Of a stretch of 64,000 nt of DNA, positions 54,041-63,273 are shown piece after piece. The DNA comes from Microterricola viridarii (lineage in GTDB: Bacteria > Actinomycetota > Actinomycetes > Actinomycetales > Microbacteriaceae). The notes below the pieces were generated by a model. The model did not search any database. It was not told the origin of the DNA and worked only from the letters and a program-made list of their open reading frames with translations. The first letter of the stretch is position 1, and each line of letters opens with the position of its first letter. The stretch spans positions 2,480,001 through 2,544,000 of the forward strand of contig NZ_CP014145.1 in assembly GCF_001542775.1 (NCBI RefSeq). The letters run 5' to 3'. The position numbers and the translations under genes were made by a program.

Positions 54041-55111
54041 CTAGCGCACGCGCCCGTCGCGGCCGACGATGAGGATCCGTGCGGCACCGTCCAGCGGCGC
54101 GATCATGATCGAGGCCAGCTCGGGGCGCCCCGGGGGCTGCAGCCGCGCCGTGAGGGCGCCGACCTGGAGGCCGTGCAGCTCATTCTCGATCAGCGCGGCG
54201 ACCGCTGACGGATCCCCGTTCATGCCCGAGTCGTCGAGCAGCGTCACCTCGACCCCACGCTCCCTGGCCTTCCTGGCGGCCGCCAGCACGGGAGGCGAGG
54301 CCAGCGCTCGCCCGCGCACGACGTCGCGCAACGACGCCTCAATGAGCAGGCAGTCGCGCCTCTCGCTCTCGCTCATCGGCAGACCGCTGGCGACCCGCTC
54401 CATCACCGGCCGTGCCATCTCATCGAGGCGCGTGAGCTGGGCGATGCGCTCCTCGTCCGAAGCGAGGGCGGTGGCGGCAGCGGCCGCATCGACCACGCCA
54501 CGCCGGTTGATCGTTGTGATGCGCCTCGCCGTGCTCAGCAGCCCGAAATACACCGCTGTGCCGACGACGAGTGTGGCGGCGTGCCGCACGGTGAGGTCCA
54601 ACCCGGCGACGATCCCCAGACCGGAGGCGCTGGCCCACACCAGTGTGCCGACCGCCATGCCCAGAAATCCGGCCCAGCCCACGACGACCCGGCCGCGCAG
54701 GATGAGCATGAACAGCACGGTGGTGACGGCCCCGAGGTGCCAGGTCACGTACAACGGCGCCCCGAGCGACAGCGGCTGCACGCTCTGCGCCGTCACGGTG
54801 ACGGTGCAGAGTGCGAGGATGCCGGCACACCACGCCGCCGGGAACGGGTCGGCCGCCGGCTGCATCACCCACACCGCCGCGATGGCCAGCGGCACGAAGG
54901 CGATCAGGGATGCCCCGATGGGGTTCGAGTCGCCGGCGAGCGCCAACACCGCCTGTGCGACGAGGAACAGCACGAGAATGACGGGGGCGTGCACCCCGTG
55001 CAGCATCAGCAGGTTGGAGACGTCGACGGAGTTGCGGGCAGCGCGCTTGCGTCGCGACGCGGCCGCGCGGACGCCGAACGGGCCGCCGGGCAGGCTGTGC
55101 CCGGCCCTCAT
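54041..55111 (-). CDS. Membrane protein resembling a degenerate sensor kinase
   Basis: The 356-residue protein has about six membrane helices (about residues 35-200), then a cytoplasmic coiled region (DEERIAQLTRLDEMARPVME) and a segment like kinase dimerisation and ATPase edges (CLLIEASLRDVVRGRAL, LLDDSGM). No phospho-accepting His or N/G boxes are evident. It is coupled to the histidine kinase by ATGA and may modulate it. I do not know a named family. Confidence 0.72.
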   Translation of the reverse strand: MRAGHSLPGGPFGVRAAASRRKRAARNSVDVSNLLMLHGVHAPVILVLFLVAQAVLALAGDSNPIGASLIAFVPLAIAAVWVMQPAADPFPAAWCAGILALCTVTVTAQSVQPLSLGAPLYVTWHLGAVTTVLFMLILRGRVVVGWAGFLGMAVGTLVWASASGLGIVAGLDLTVRHAATLVVGTAVYFGLLSTARRITTINRRGVVDAAAAATALASDEERIAQLTRLDEMARPVMERVASGLPMSESERRDCLLIEASLRDVVRGRALASPPVLAAARKARERGVEVTLLDDSGMNGDPSAVAALIENELHGLQVGALTARLQPPGRPELASIMIAPLDGAARILIVGRDGRVR

Positions 55112-56346
55112 CGGCGCACCCAACCCAGCGTGACCAGAGTTCCCTGGCCGGGCTGGGAGTCGACAACTGCGTAGCCGCCCGCAAGCTCGTCCATCCGCGC
55201 GCGGATGCTGCGGGCGAGCCCCATGCGCTCCGGCCGCACCCGTGCCGGCTCGAAGCCGACACCGTCGTCGCGGATGCCGACCGCGATGACGTCCTCCTGC
55301 ACCCACAGCTCGATCCGGCGCGCGACCGTGCGTGGCTGCTGGCGCCCCCCTGCGTGCTCAAGGGAGTTCCGGAGCGCTTCGCCGCCGGCGGCAACCATCG
55401 CCTCGACGGCTCCGGCCGGCAGCGTGAGCACGGCGGAATCCACCCCCTCGTCGAGTTCGACGGCGAACGGGGTCGCATTCTGTTCGGCGAGCCGGCGCAA
55501 CCCCACGATCAACTGGGCAACGGGCACGACGCCTGCGGCGCGCACTCCCGCGGCGATGCGTTCCAGCTGGGCCAGCGTGTCTGCGGCCTGCCGCACATGA
55601 TCGCCGTCCACCTGCTCGGCGCGGCCCACCATCAGCAGCGTCGAGATGACGCCGTCGTGGATGAGCCCGTCGAACCGCGCACGCTCCGCCTCGCGGGCCA
55701 GACGCGCTGCATTGCGTGCTGCACCCAGCCGTTCGGCGGCCTGGAGCAGGTCTAGCCGCTCGGCGCTCTGCAGACCGACGAGCACGAGGCCCACGAAGAC
55801 CGAGGCGAAGGATGTCGCGTACAACCCGGTCTGGATGGCCTCCAGCAGCGCTTCAGGACCCGAGTTCGACGTATACATGACCCAGACGGTGAGCAGCCCG
55901 ATCACCCCGAGGTAGGCCCAGACGAGCGGCCCACGCATGACGAGGGCCACGCAGACGATCGGGAGCGCGGAGATTCCGAGCGGCCAGGGCATGCCCAGCG
56001 CCTCGTCATGCGCGTACCCGTGCAGGAGCGGCCATCCGGTCAGCACCGCGAGCATGGCGACTGCCTCGAGGGTGCAGAGTGCGATGAGCACGGGCAGCGG
56101 TGCCCAGCTCCCCCACAGCCCGATCACGATCGGCAGGCCGACGAGCACGACGAAGCTGAGGATGGCGTATGGCCCGAGGGTTCCCGCGTGTTGGTCCCTG
56201 AACGGCCCGACGGCGAGGACGCCGAAAACCAGCCCGGCGAGGCCGATTGCCCCGGCCGTCATCCGCATCAGGCGGAGTTGAGCCTGCCCCGGTCGGAGCC
56301 GCAGTCGTCCTCGGCGGAACGGTCCGGGTTGGCTGAAATCAGTCAC
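55108..56346 (-). CDS. Sensor histidine kinase
   Basis: A 412-residue sensor with several N-terminal membrane segments (about residues 25-210), a DHp region RFDGLIHDGVISTLL with the likely phospho-His, and an ATPase domain with GGEALRNSLEHAGG (N box) and GIRDDGVGFEP (G1). It belongs to the LuxR-type (NarL-like) kinase group. GTG 56346 lies inside the end of the response regulator gene with an 8-base overlap. It likely phosphorylates the adjacent regulator. The signal is unknown. Confidence 0.88.
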   Translation of the reverse strand: MTDFSQPGPFRRGRLRLRPGQAQLRLMRMTAGAIGLAGLVFGVLAVGPFRDQHAGTLGPYAILSFVVLVGLPIVIGLWGSWAPLPVLIALCTLEAVAMLAVLTGWPLLHGYAHDEALGMPWPLGISALPIVCVALVMRGPLVWAYLGVIGLLTVWVMYTSNSGPEALLEAIQTGLYATSFASVFVGLVLVGLQSAERLDLLQAAERLGAARNAARLAREAERARFDGLIHDGVISTLLMVGRAEQVDGDHVRQAADTLAQLERIAAGVRAAGVVPVAQLIVGLRRLAEQNATPFAVELDEGVDSAVLTLPAGAVEAMVAAGGEALRNSLEHAGGRQQPRTVARRIELWVQEDVIAVGIRDDGVGFEPARVRPERMGLARSIRARMDELAGGYAVVDSQPGQGTLVTLGWVRR

Positions 56347-57031
56347 TATCGGCGACCGCTGGCGGGCGCGCGCCGCGGTTGCCGGGAACGGGCAGGATGC
56401 CGTCTTCCAATGCACGCTTGTAGAGGTCGACCTTGGTGTTCGCCGGCCGTCCCACTCGCTCGTACTTCGAGCGGATCCGGCGGATGTAGTCGATCACGGT
56501 TGACTCGGTGACGCCAGCCGTGGCAGCCACGAGCGGGGCCTTCGCTCCGGCGGCGTACAACGAGAGTACCTGTCGTTCCCGGGCGCTCAGGCCGGCATCC
56601 GAGAGCTCAGGGTCGCCGTCCAGGGCCGCGGCCCACTCGGTGGAGGCGACGGGCTCGCCGACCGCCGCCTGTCGCACGGCGTCGAGCAGCACGGCCGCCG
56701 GCTCAGACTTGCGGATGACGCCGAGCACACCGCTGTGCGCCGCGGAGCGCACGAGCGCCGTGTCATCGCCGCCGGTGAACGCCAGCACGGCGGATCCGGC
56801 CTCGCGCAGCCGGCGCACGTTCAGCGCGGGCGTCGAGCCGTCCGCCAGCCGCAGATCGAGGATGACAAGGTCGAGCGCCGGTTGCGCGGCGTCCTCCAAG
56901 ATCTCGAGCAGCTCGTCGACGGTGCGCGCGAGTGCTATGACCGAGATGCCCGGGGCACTGGCAAACAGGTCGGCGAAACCCCTCGCCACGATTTCATGGT
57001 CGTCGATCAGTGCAACACGGAAGGTATTCAT
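56339..57031 (-). CDS. Response regulator with divergent LuxR-like HTH
   Basis: A 230-residue regulator. The receiver has the acid pair in LIDDHE, phospho-Asp in VILDLRLAD, Thr in LAFTGGD and Lys in VIRKSEP. The HTH (LSARERQVLSLYAAGAKAPL) resembles LuxR but ends in the pattern IRSKYERVGRPANTKVDLYK, shared with the orphan regulator at 57742. ATG 57031 has AGGAG just before it. It is the first gene of the regulator-kinase-membrane-protein operon. Confidence 0.9.
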   Translation of the reverse strand: MNTFRVALIDDHEIVARGFADLFASAPGISVIALARTVDELLEILEDAAQPALDLVILDLRLADGSTPALNVRRLREAGSAVLAFTGGDDTALVRSAAHSGVLGVIRKSEPAAVLLDAVRQAAVGEPVASTEWAAALDGDPELSDAGLSARERQVLSLYAAGAKAPLVAATAGVTESTVIDYIRRIRSKYERVGRPANTKVDLYKRALEDGILPVPGNRGARPPAVADSD

Positions 57032-57094
57032 GGGCTCCTGAGACAACGTACCGCACGAGCGGAGGTGCGCCTCCCCCTTATTCGGGGCGGGCCG

Positions 57095-57739
57095 TCAGAC
57101 AGCGCTGCCGGCTACCTCACGGTGGGCGCGCCCATTGAGCATGCCGTGGGACTCCTGGAGGTAGCAGGAGCCGCAGAGCGACTCGTAGCTCACCGCGTCG
57201 GTGGCGTCAATGGCGACCTGGGCTCCGTCGAAGACGTAGCGGTCGCCGATCTTGCGGCCGTTGAACACGGCTTTGCGGCCACACCGGCAGATGGTCTTCA
57301 ACTCCTCGAGGCTGTGCGCCACCTCGAGCAGGCGCCGGCTGCCGGGGAACGCAACCGTCTGGAAGTCGGTCCGGATGCCATAGGCCAACACCGGGATGCC
57401 CTCGAGCACTGCGATGCGGAGCAGGTCATCCACCTGCGCCTCACTGAGGAACTGCGCCTCATCGATGAGAAGGCAGCTCACATCGCGGTTCGTCGTCGTC
57501 AGCACCCGGCGCCGGTGTTCCTGGAACAGGGCGAGTGCATCGGCCTCAGCGGTCAGCACGAAATCGACGGGGCGCGTGAAGCCGAGCCGCGAGAGGATAC
57601 CGAGATCACCTTTGGTGTCGACGGCCGGCTTGGCCAGCAGCACGGCGTGCCCGCGCTCCTCGTAGTTGTGCGCGGCCTGCAAGAGCGCGGTGCTCTTGCC
57701 CGAATTCATGGCGCCGTAGCGAAAATAAAGTTTGGCCAT
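57095..57739 (-). CDS. tdk: Thymidine kinase
   Basis: A 214-residue type II thymidine kinase with P-loop GAMNSGKST (9-17), Asp/Glu motif LLIDEAQFL and zinc ligands in ICRCGRKA and LCGSCYL. It salvages thymidine to dTMP. It lies between two response regulator genes on the same strand, two bases after the orphan regulator, and may be cotranscribed with it. Confidence 0.94.
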   Translation of the reverse strand: MAKLYFRYGAMNSGKSTALLQAAHNYEERGHAVLLAKPAVDTKGDLGILSRLGFTRPVDFVLTAEADALALFQEHRRRVLTTTNRDVSCLLIDEAQFLSEAQVDDLLRIAVLEGIPVLAYGIRTDFQTVAFPGSRRLLEVAHSLEELKTICRCGRKAVFNGRKIGDRYVFDGAQVAIDATDAVSYESLCGSCYLQESHGMLNGRAHREVAGSAV

Positions 57740-57741
57740 TG

Positions 57742-58431
57742 CTACAGATACCCGTCCTCAGCGGCTCGCGTGATGAGCTCGGCGCGCCGACTCGCAGGCC
57801 GGTTCGCCTTGGCGTACTTCTCGCGCACGCGTCTCAAGTATGTCTTGGCTGTCTCGTATTTCACATTCATGAGCCGCGCCACGGCCGCCGTGGTGTTGCC
57901 GGTGGCATAGAGCCGCAGCGCTTCCAACTCACCCGGGCTGAGCTTGGGCCTGACGAAGTCGCTCGTGTCGACGGATGCCACGGCGTCGCCAGATTCGACC
58001 GGCGCCCCCGCGCCGTCGAGGCCCATGGCCTCGCGCGCGACCGCGTGGAACGTCTGGATCGAGTCGGATTTCGAGAGATAGGCGAGCGCACCCGCCGCCA
58101 GGGCGCGAGCCCTGGCGCCTTCCGGATCGTGTGCGCTCATCACCACAACGCGCGCCCCTGCCGCACGGCACGTGCGGATGCGCGCTTCGAGGGGAACGGT
58201 CTCCGCCGGCGCGTCATCCATCAGCACGAGGGCGGTCGGGAAGTTCTCGCTGCGCACCAGATCAACCCAGGTCTCTGCGCGCACGACAACCTCGAACTCC
58301 GGGGCGTTGTCGGCGATCCACGATTCCATGCTGTCGAGCAGCAAGACGTGCTCGTCGAGGATGCCGACCCGGATCGGCCGTTCTGGCCCCGCTGCCGGCC
58401 GAGTGCTGCCCGCAGCGTCGTTCGTGCTCAT
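57742..58431 (-). CDS. Orphan response regulator with the same divergent HTH type
   Basis: A 229-residue protein with receiver features GILDEHV, LVLMDDAP, VVMSAHD and YLSKSDS. The C-terminal HTH (LSPGELEALRLYATGNTTAA, then VREKYAKANRPASRRAELI) is clearly related to that of the regulator at 56339, both ending RAxEDG. No kinase is adjacent on its upstream side. It may respond to the kinase at 55108, giving a branched pathway, or to another input. Confidence 0.88.
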   Translation of the reverse strand: MSTNDAAGSTRPAAGPERPIRVGILDEHVLLLDSMESWIADNAPEFEVVVRAETWVDLVRSENFPTALVLMDDAPAETVPLEARIRTCRAAGARVVVMSAHDPEGARARALAAGALAYLSKSDSIQTFHAVAREAMGLDGAGAPVESGDAVASVDTSDFVRPKLSPGELEALRLYATGNTTAAVARLMNVKYETAKTYLRRVREKYAKANRPASRRAELITRAAEDGYL

Positions 58432-58503
58432 AACTGAATTTTAGTCGTAGTTCGCCGTCGCGCGAAGCGAATCCGATCGCGCGAGGCCTCACACGCCAAT
58501 GCC

Positions 58504-59550
58504 TCAGAAGAGCGTGGGCTCCGCACGCACCGGCGTGGCGGCGGCCTGGGCCCGACCGCCCACGGGTGGCGCGACGCCGCCCGTTGCCGGTGACGTCTCG
58601 CCCCGCTGGAGGCCATGGGCGCGGATCAACGGCTCGATTCGGTCGGCGAGCCAGCGCCGGTACTCCTTTGGCGCGTAGGCGCCACCGGCGTAGAGCTGTG
58701 TGTAGCGCGGCAGCAGCTGCGGGTGCTCCTCGCCGAGCCAGTGCATGAACCATTCACGCACGCCCGGCCTGAGGAAGAGCGACGTGTAGACAACCGAGGT
58801 GGCGCCCGCGGCTTGCGCGCGCCGAAGTGCCTCGTCGAGGTGCGCCTTGGTGTCGGTGAGGAACGGCAGGATCGGCATCAGGAACACCGAGCAGTTCAGC
58901 CCGGCCTCGCGCACGGCCGTCACCGTCGCCAGCCGCGCGGTGGTACTTGGCGTGCCCGGCTCGATCGACTGCTGCAACGTGTCGTCGTAGATCGCGATCG
59001 ACATGGCGATGCTCACGGGCACGGTGCGCGCGGCATCCGCGATCTGCGCCAAGTCGCGGCGCAGCAGCGTGCCCTTGGTGAGAATGCTGAATGGCGTGCC
59101 GCCGCCCACCAACGCGTCGATGATGCCGGGCATCAGGGCGTAGCGCCCCTCAGCCCGCTGGTACGGGTCAGTGTTGGTGCCGAGGGCGACCGGATGCCGC
59201 TGCCAGCTCGGCCGGCGGAGCTCGGTGCGCAGCACCTCGGCGACATTCGTCTTGACGATCAGCTGCCGGTCGAAGTCCTCGCCCGTGTTCAGGTCGAGGT
59301 AGCCGTGCGACGGCCGGGCGAAGCAGTACACGCAGGCGTGCGAGCAGCCCCGGTAGGGGTTGATCGTCCATTCGAAGGGCATCGTGCTCTGGCTGGGCAC
59401 CTTGTTCAGCGCCGACTTGGCGAGCACCTCGTGGAACGTCATACCGGCGAACTCCGGCGTCTGTACGCTGCGCACCAGGTTGCTCAGCCGGGCGAGCCCT
59501 GGCAGCGTCGACGGCTGCTCGACGTCGAGTTCTTGCGCGCTCCACCTCAT
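58504..59550 (-). CDS. Rv2578c-like radical SAM protein
   Basis: A 348-residue radical SAM enzyme with the cluster motif CSHACVYCFA in PYRGCSHACVYC and the segments GTNTDPYQRAEGRY and ILTKGTLLRRDL. This is the family of Mycobacterium Rv2578c (spore-lyase-like), whose substrate is not established. The start ATG 59550 is six bases from a large palindrome holding two LexA-like boxes, so DNA-damage induction is likely. It is divergent from nothing on its upstream side but runs head-on with respect to mqo's end. Confidence 0.9.
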   Translation of the reverse strand: MRWSAQELDVEQPSTLPGLARLSNLVRSVQTPEFAGMTFHEVLAKSALNKVPSQSTMPFEWTINPYRGCSHACVYCFARPSHGYLDLNTGEDFDRQLIVKTNVAEVLRTELRRPSWQRHPVALGTNTDPYQRAEGRYALMPGIIDALVGGGTPFSILTKGTLLRRDLAQIADAARTVPVSIAMSIAIYDDTLQQSIEPGTPSTTARLATVTAVREAGLNCSVFLMPILPFLTDTKAHLDEALRRAQAAGATSVVYTSLFLRPGVREWFMHWLGEEHPQLLPRYTQLYAGGAYAPKEYRRWLADRIEPLIRAHGLQRGETSPATGGVAPPVGGRAQAAATPVRAEPTLF

Positions 59551-59555
59551 ACGAC

Positions 59556-59600
59556 AATTCGAACACACATTCGCACAAAATGCGAACGTGTGTTCGAATT
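59556..59600. promoter_or_regulatory. Double LexA/SOS-box palindrome
   Basis: 59556-59575 and 59581-59600 form a 20-bp inverted repeat with one mismatch and a CAAAA loop. Each arm is close to the actinobacterial SOS consensus TCGAAC-N4-GTTCGA: 59559-59574 and 59582-59597, the second with a single mismatch. I recall that Rv2578c in M. tuberculosis is LexA-regulated. Confidence 0.8.
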
Positions 59601-59633
59601 GCCTCGGCTGACTCGACCGGCGAGCCGCACGGG

Positions 59634-61112
59634 CTATGCCGGGATGTTCAATACCTTCGCGGTCGCCGCAAGCGAGGCCGCCGCAACAGCCGGGTTGTCA
59701 GAGAGGGTGGTGCCGTAGCTCGGGATCATCTCGCGGATCTTGGGTTCCCAGCCCTTCATGTGCGCCGGGAAGCAGCGCGCCAAGACGTCGAGCATGATCG
59801 GGGCGGCGGTCGAGGCGCCCGGCGATGCACCGAGCAGACCGGCAATGGTGCCGTCGGCGCCGGTGATGACCTCGGTGCCGAACTGAAGCACGCCACCCTT
59901 CTTGGCATCCTTCTTCATGACCTGCACGCGCTGACCGGCCGTGATGAGCTCCCAGTCCTCCATCTTTGCGGTGGGCATGAACTCCTGCAGCGCCTTGAGC
60001 TTCTTCTGCCGGCCGGCCATGAGCTCGCCGACCAAGTACTTGACGAGGTCGAAGTTGTGCCAGCCGACGGCCAGCATCGGGCCGAGGTTGTGCCAGCGGA
60101 TCGAGAACGGCAGATCGAACCAAGTGCTCGTCTTGAGGAACTTCGGAGTGAACCCTGCGTACGGGCCGAACAGCAGCGCGGACTCACCGTTGACCACGCG
60201 GGTGTCGAGGTGGGGAACAGACATCGGCGGGGCGCCGACGGCGGCCTTGCCGTAGACCTTGGCCTGGTGCTGCGCGACGATCTTCGGGTTGGTAGTGCGC
60301 AGGAACTGGCCCGAGATCGGGAAGCCGCCGAAACCGCGGATCTCGGGGATGCCGCTCTGCTGCAGCAGAGCGAGGGCGCCGCCGCCGGCGCCCACGAACA
60401 CGAACCGAGCCTTGACCTCAGAGGGCGTGTTGCCGACGAGGTGCTTGAGCTTCAGCTTCCAGAGCCCGTCCTTCTGGCGCTTGAGGCCGGTCACCTGGTG
60501 GTTCACGTGCACCTCGCCGCCCTGCTTGATGAGGTCGTCGAAGAGGTACTTGGTGAGCGCGCCGAAGTCGACGTCGGTGCCCGCCTCGATGCGGGTGGCC
60601 GCGATCTTCTGCTTCGGATTGCGCTTCTTCGTGATGAGCGGGGTCCACTCACCGATCTTCTCGGCGTCGGTGCTGAATTCCATGCCCTGGAACAGCGGCT
60701 GGTCCTTCAAGGCGTCGTAGCGCTTGCGCAGGTACTCAATGTTGGAGGCGCCGCGCACGAAGGTCATGTGCGGGGCAACGTTGATGAAGTTGTGCGGTTC
60801 GGGCAGCGCGCCCGTCTCCACCAGGTGCGCCCAGAGCTGGCGGCTGATCTGGAACTGTTCATTGATACTGACGGCCTTGCTCGCGTCAACGCTGCCGTCG
60901 GCTGCCGCCGGCATGTAGTTGAGCTCGCACAGGGCCGCGTGGCCGGTCCCGGCGTTGTTCCACGGGTTCGAGCTCTCTTGGGCCACCTCCCCGAGTCGCT
61001 CGTATGCACGAACCGTCCAGTCGGGCTGGAGCTGCTTAATCAAGGCGCCGAGGGTGGCGCTCATAATGCCGCCACCGATGAGAACGACGTCGACAGGTGT
61101 CTCAGAATTCAC
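59634..61112 (-). CDS. mqo: Malate:quinone oxidoreductase
   Basis: The 492-residue flavoprotein has the FAD motif VVLIGGGIMSATLG, the SSNPWNNAGTGHAALCE segment and C-terminal TSYGT-like PSYGTTLSD, all typical of Mqo. It oxidises malate to oxaloacetate and reduces menaquinone at the membrane. GTG 61112 is chosen because upstream residues do not match the family. It is divergent from the TasA-like operon. Confidence 0.95.
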   Translation of the reverse strand: MNSETPVDVVLIGGGIMSATLGALIKQLQPDWTVRAYERLGEVAQESSNPWNNAGTGHAALCELNYMPAAADGSVDASKAVSINEQFQISRQLWAHLVETGALPEPHNFINVAPHMTFVRGASNIEYLRKRYDALKDQPLFQGMEFSTDAEKIGEWTPLITKKRNPKQKIAATRIEAGTDVDFGALTKYLFDDLIKQGGEVHVNHQVTGLKRQKDGLWKLKLKHLVGNTPSEVKARFVFVGAGGGALALLQQSGIPEIRGFGGFPISGQFLRTTNPKIVAQHQAKVYGKAAVGAPPMSVPHLDTRVVNGESALLFGPYAGFTPKFLKTSTWFDLPFSIRWHNLGPMLAVGWHNFDLVKYLVGELMAGRQKKLKALQEFMPTAKMEDWELITAGQRVQVMKKDAKKGGVLQFGTEVITGADGTIAGLLGASPGASTAAPIMLDVLARCFPAHMKGWEPKIREMIPSYGTTLSDNPAVAAASLAATAKVLNIPA

Positions 61113-61415
61113 GAATATCAGTCTACCGGGGCATTTCGATGTCTTTGACCGGCCGCAAGATGTCCCCCAATTCGAGGGTGCTCCGCACAAAAGAGCCGCG
61201 GAAAACCGGGGCTTTTGCCTACCTCAAGAGCGCTGTGGACAACATTGCGGCGAACTTGGGGGTGCGCTGAGGCGGCTTGCCTACCTTGGTGCCAACGGCC
61301 CGGGCGTGTCGTTGGGGGAACCCCTTCACCTGCTTTCTTGCCCAGGTTGTGACCGACCTCGATCCCTCGAGCCGCGGCCCTACCCGCTCTCGTCGAACAC
61401 AGAAAGGCAACCCGA

Positions 61416-61973
61416 ATGACTGCCAGCACCTCCTCCAAGCGCGCTAAGCGCAGCACCGCCATCCGCCTCTCCCTCGCCGGCCTCGCACTCGTGGGCATCG
61501 GCGCCGCCGCCACGACGGCGGCCTGGACCGACAACGTGTTCTTCTCGGCGAGCGCGACGAGTGCCACCTTCAACTTGCAGGGCAGCCACAACGGCACCAC
61601 GTGGGCGGAGGGAGCCGACGAGGCCGGAGCGATCGCGATCGGTGTCGACCCCGCTGCCTTCACAAACATCAAGCCCAACGAGACGCGCACCGCCAACATC
61701 TGGATCAAGAACGACAGCTCCATCGCTGCGAAGCTCGCCGCACCGGTCATTTCCGGTACCGGAATCCTGTTCAACCACGCCACGCAAAAGCTTGCCGTCA
61801 GCGTCACCAAGTCCGACGCCCCCGGCGGCGCGATTGTCGCCGGCGAGACGCTTGCAAGCGGTGCGACGTTGAAGCTGACCGTCACCGTCACCGCCCCTGA
61901 CTGGACCGACGCGGGCTTCAAGGGTGTCACGGGCGGAAGTCTGAAGCTCCTGTTCGCGGGCGCTTCCTCTTAA
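61416..61973 (+). CDS. TasA/camelysin-like surface fibre protein with SipW-type signal
   Basis: A 185-residue protein with a basic start (SSKRAKRST), hydrophobic core and the segment TTAAWTDNVFFSA at 33-45, typical of alternate (SipW-dependent) signal peptides. The mature part is beta-rich with INW-like NIWIKNDSS. It resembles TasA/CalY fibre subunits. ATG 61416 has AAAGG upstream. It is first in an operon with a SipW-type peptidase. Fibre or biofilm function is inferred. Confidence 0.82.
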   Translation: MTASTSSKRAKRSTAIRLSLAGLALVGIGAAATTAAWTDNVFFSASATSATFNLQGSHNGTTWAEGADEAGAIAIGVDPAAFTNIKPNETRTANIWIKNDSSIAAKLAAPVISGTGILFNHATQKLAVSVTKSDAPGGAIVAGETLASGATLKLTVTVTAPDWTDAGFKGVTGGSLKLLFAGASS

Positions 61974-62080
61974 CCCGCCACCCCCGGTTTAGCCTGTCGA
62001 GCCCTCTTCGGACCCGGCGGGCTCAGCTGGAGGGCCCCACCCATCGCCCCGCATCCCGGCCCTCTCGAAAGGAGCACACC

Positions 62081-62668
62081 ATGCGCGCACTGCGCTCGCT
62101 CGGCAACATCGTGCTCTGGATCCTCGCTGCAACCGGAATAGCGGCCGGCGGCCTCTGGGTGGCCCACTCTGCGGGCCTGGTGCAACCGCTCTTCGTGGTG
62201 TCAGGTTCGATGGAGCCGGGCATCATGACCGGCGATCTTCTGTTCTCCATACCCAAGGATGCTGCTGCGCTCAATGTCGGCGATGTTGCGACGCTGCCAT
62301 CGACCCTGACCAGCAAGCTGGTGACCCACCGTGTGATCGAGATCACGCCCGGCGGCGCCGCCGGCGAATTCGTCTTGAGGATGAAGGGCGACAACAACGA
62401 GTTCCTCGACAGCGAGGACTATGCGGTGAGCGGCACCGTTCTGGTGCCGGCCGCACAGATCTCCGGTGGCGGCTACTTCGTCGCCACCATGTCGAAACCC
62501 GGCGTCGTCATCCCCCTTGCAATCACGGTGTTGGCCCTGGTCGCGCTCAGCATGCTGCCGCGTCCGGAGTCCGAATCGGACTCCGAGCCGGACGAGGACC
62601 CCACCACCGAGGCCGTGTCGTTCGACGCCCTCCCGACCGAAAACGTTCTCGCGGAGGCACGCGAATGA
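62081..62668 (+). CDS. sipW: SipW-type (ER/archaeal) signal peptidase I
   Basis: A 195-residue peptidase with an N-terminal helix, catalytic Ser43 in VVSGSMEPG, His83 in KLVTHRVIE (a Ser-His pair as in ER peptidases instead of Ser-Lys) and the MKGDNNEFLD segment. A second helix is near 155-170, followed by an acidic tail. It should cleave the alternate signal peptides of the flanking fibre proteins. The stop overlaps the next gene by four bases. Confidence 0.92.
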   Translation: MRALRSLGNIVLWILAATGIAAGGLWVAHSAGLVQPLFVVSGSMEPGIMTGDLLFSIPKDAAALNVGDVATLPSTLTSKLVTHRVIEITPGGAAGEFVLRMKGDNNEFLDSEDYAVSGTVLVPAAQISGGGYFVATMSKPGVVIPLAITVLALVALSMLPRPESESDSEPDEDPTTEAVSFDALPTENVLAEARE

Positions 62669-63273
62669 ATCTGCACAGCACCCGCCAGGGTATCCGCAGG
62701 ACGGCATCCGCCCTCGCCGTCCTCGGCCTCGCGACCGGCCTCGCCGTGGCCGACGCGAGCGCCAGCCACGCCGTTGAGATCCCCATCCCGGTTGCCCTCG
62801 ACTTCGCCGAACTGCAGCCGCACACCCCTGTCTCGAAGACGATCACGCTGGAGATCCCCCGTGCCGGCGAACTCGACTCCTTGATCTGGGTCGAGCGCAC
62901 CGGCATCCTGAGCTCCGCCACGATCGAGTTCGAGGTTTGCGACACGACGGGGAGTTGTGTTCCCACGGAGAGCCTGCCCAAGCCAGTCGCCGTTCCCGCA
63001 GGCCCCCAATCGGTTCGAGTGACGGTCACCGTCTCCGAACAGGGCAGCGGCACCGCGCTCGGTCGACTCACCTTGAACAGCACTGCTGACCCGTCACTCG
63101 TCACCGACGGCGGCAACGGCCTCGCCTCAACCGGCAGCATCGCGTCCGTGGTCGCCCCGTGGGCCGTCGCCGCGCTGGCACTCGGCACCCTGGCCGTCAT
63201 GTGGCCGCGCGCCGTCATCGCGGCAAAGCGCCGCCGCACCTCCGGCGAGCACGACGTGGAAGGTACGAAGTGA
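62665..63273 (+). CDS. Secreted protein with LASTG C-terminal anchor
   Basis: A 202-residue protein with a signal peptide ending near ASASHA (about 36), a small beta domain with Cys92 and Cys98 likely bridged, and LASTG at 153-157 followed by a hydrophobic helix and AKRRR. LAxTG is the class E sortase pattern, so it may be wall-linked and serve as the fibre anchor (inference). It overlaps sipW by ATGA and the next gene by GTGA. Confidence 0.83.
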   Translation: MNLHSTRQGIRRTASALAVLGLATGLAVADASASHAVEIPIPVALDFAELQPHTPVSKTITLEIPRAGELDSLIWVERTGILSSATIEFEVCDTTGSCVPTESLPKPVAVPAGPQSVRVTVTVSEQGSGTALGRLTLNSTADPSLVTDGGNGLASTGSIASVVAPWAVAALALGTLAVMWPRAVIAAKRRRTSGEHDVEGTK

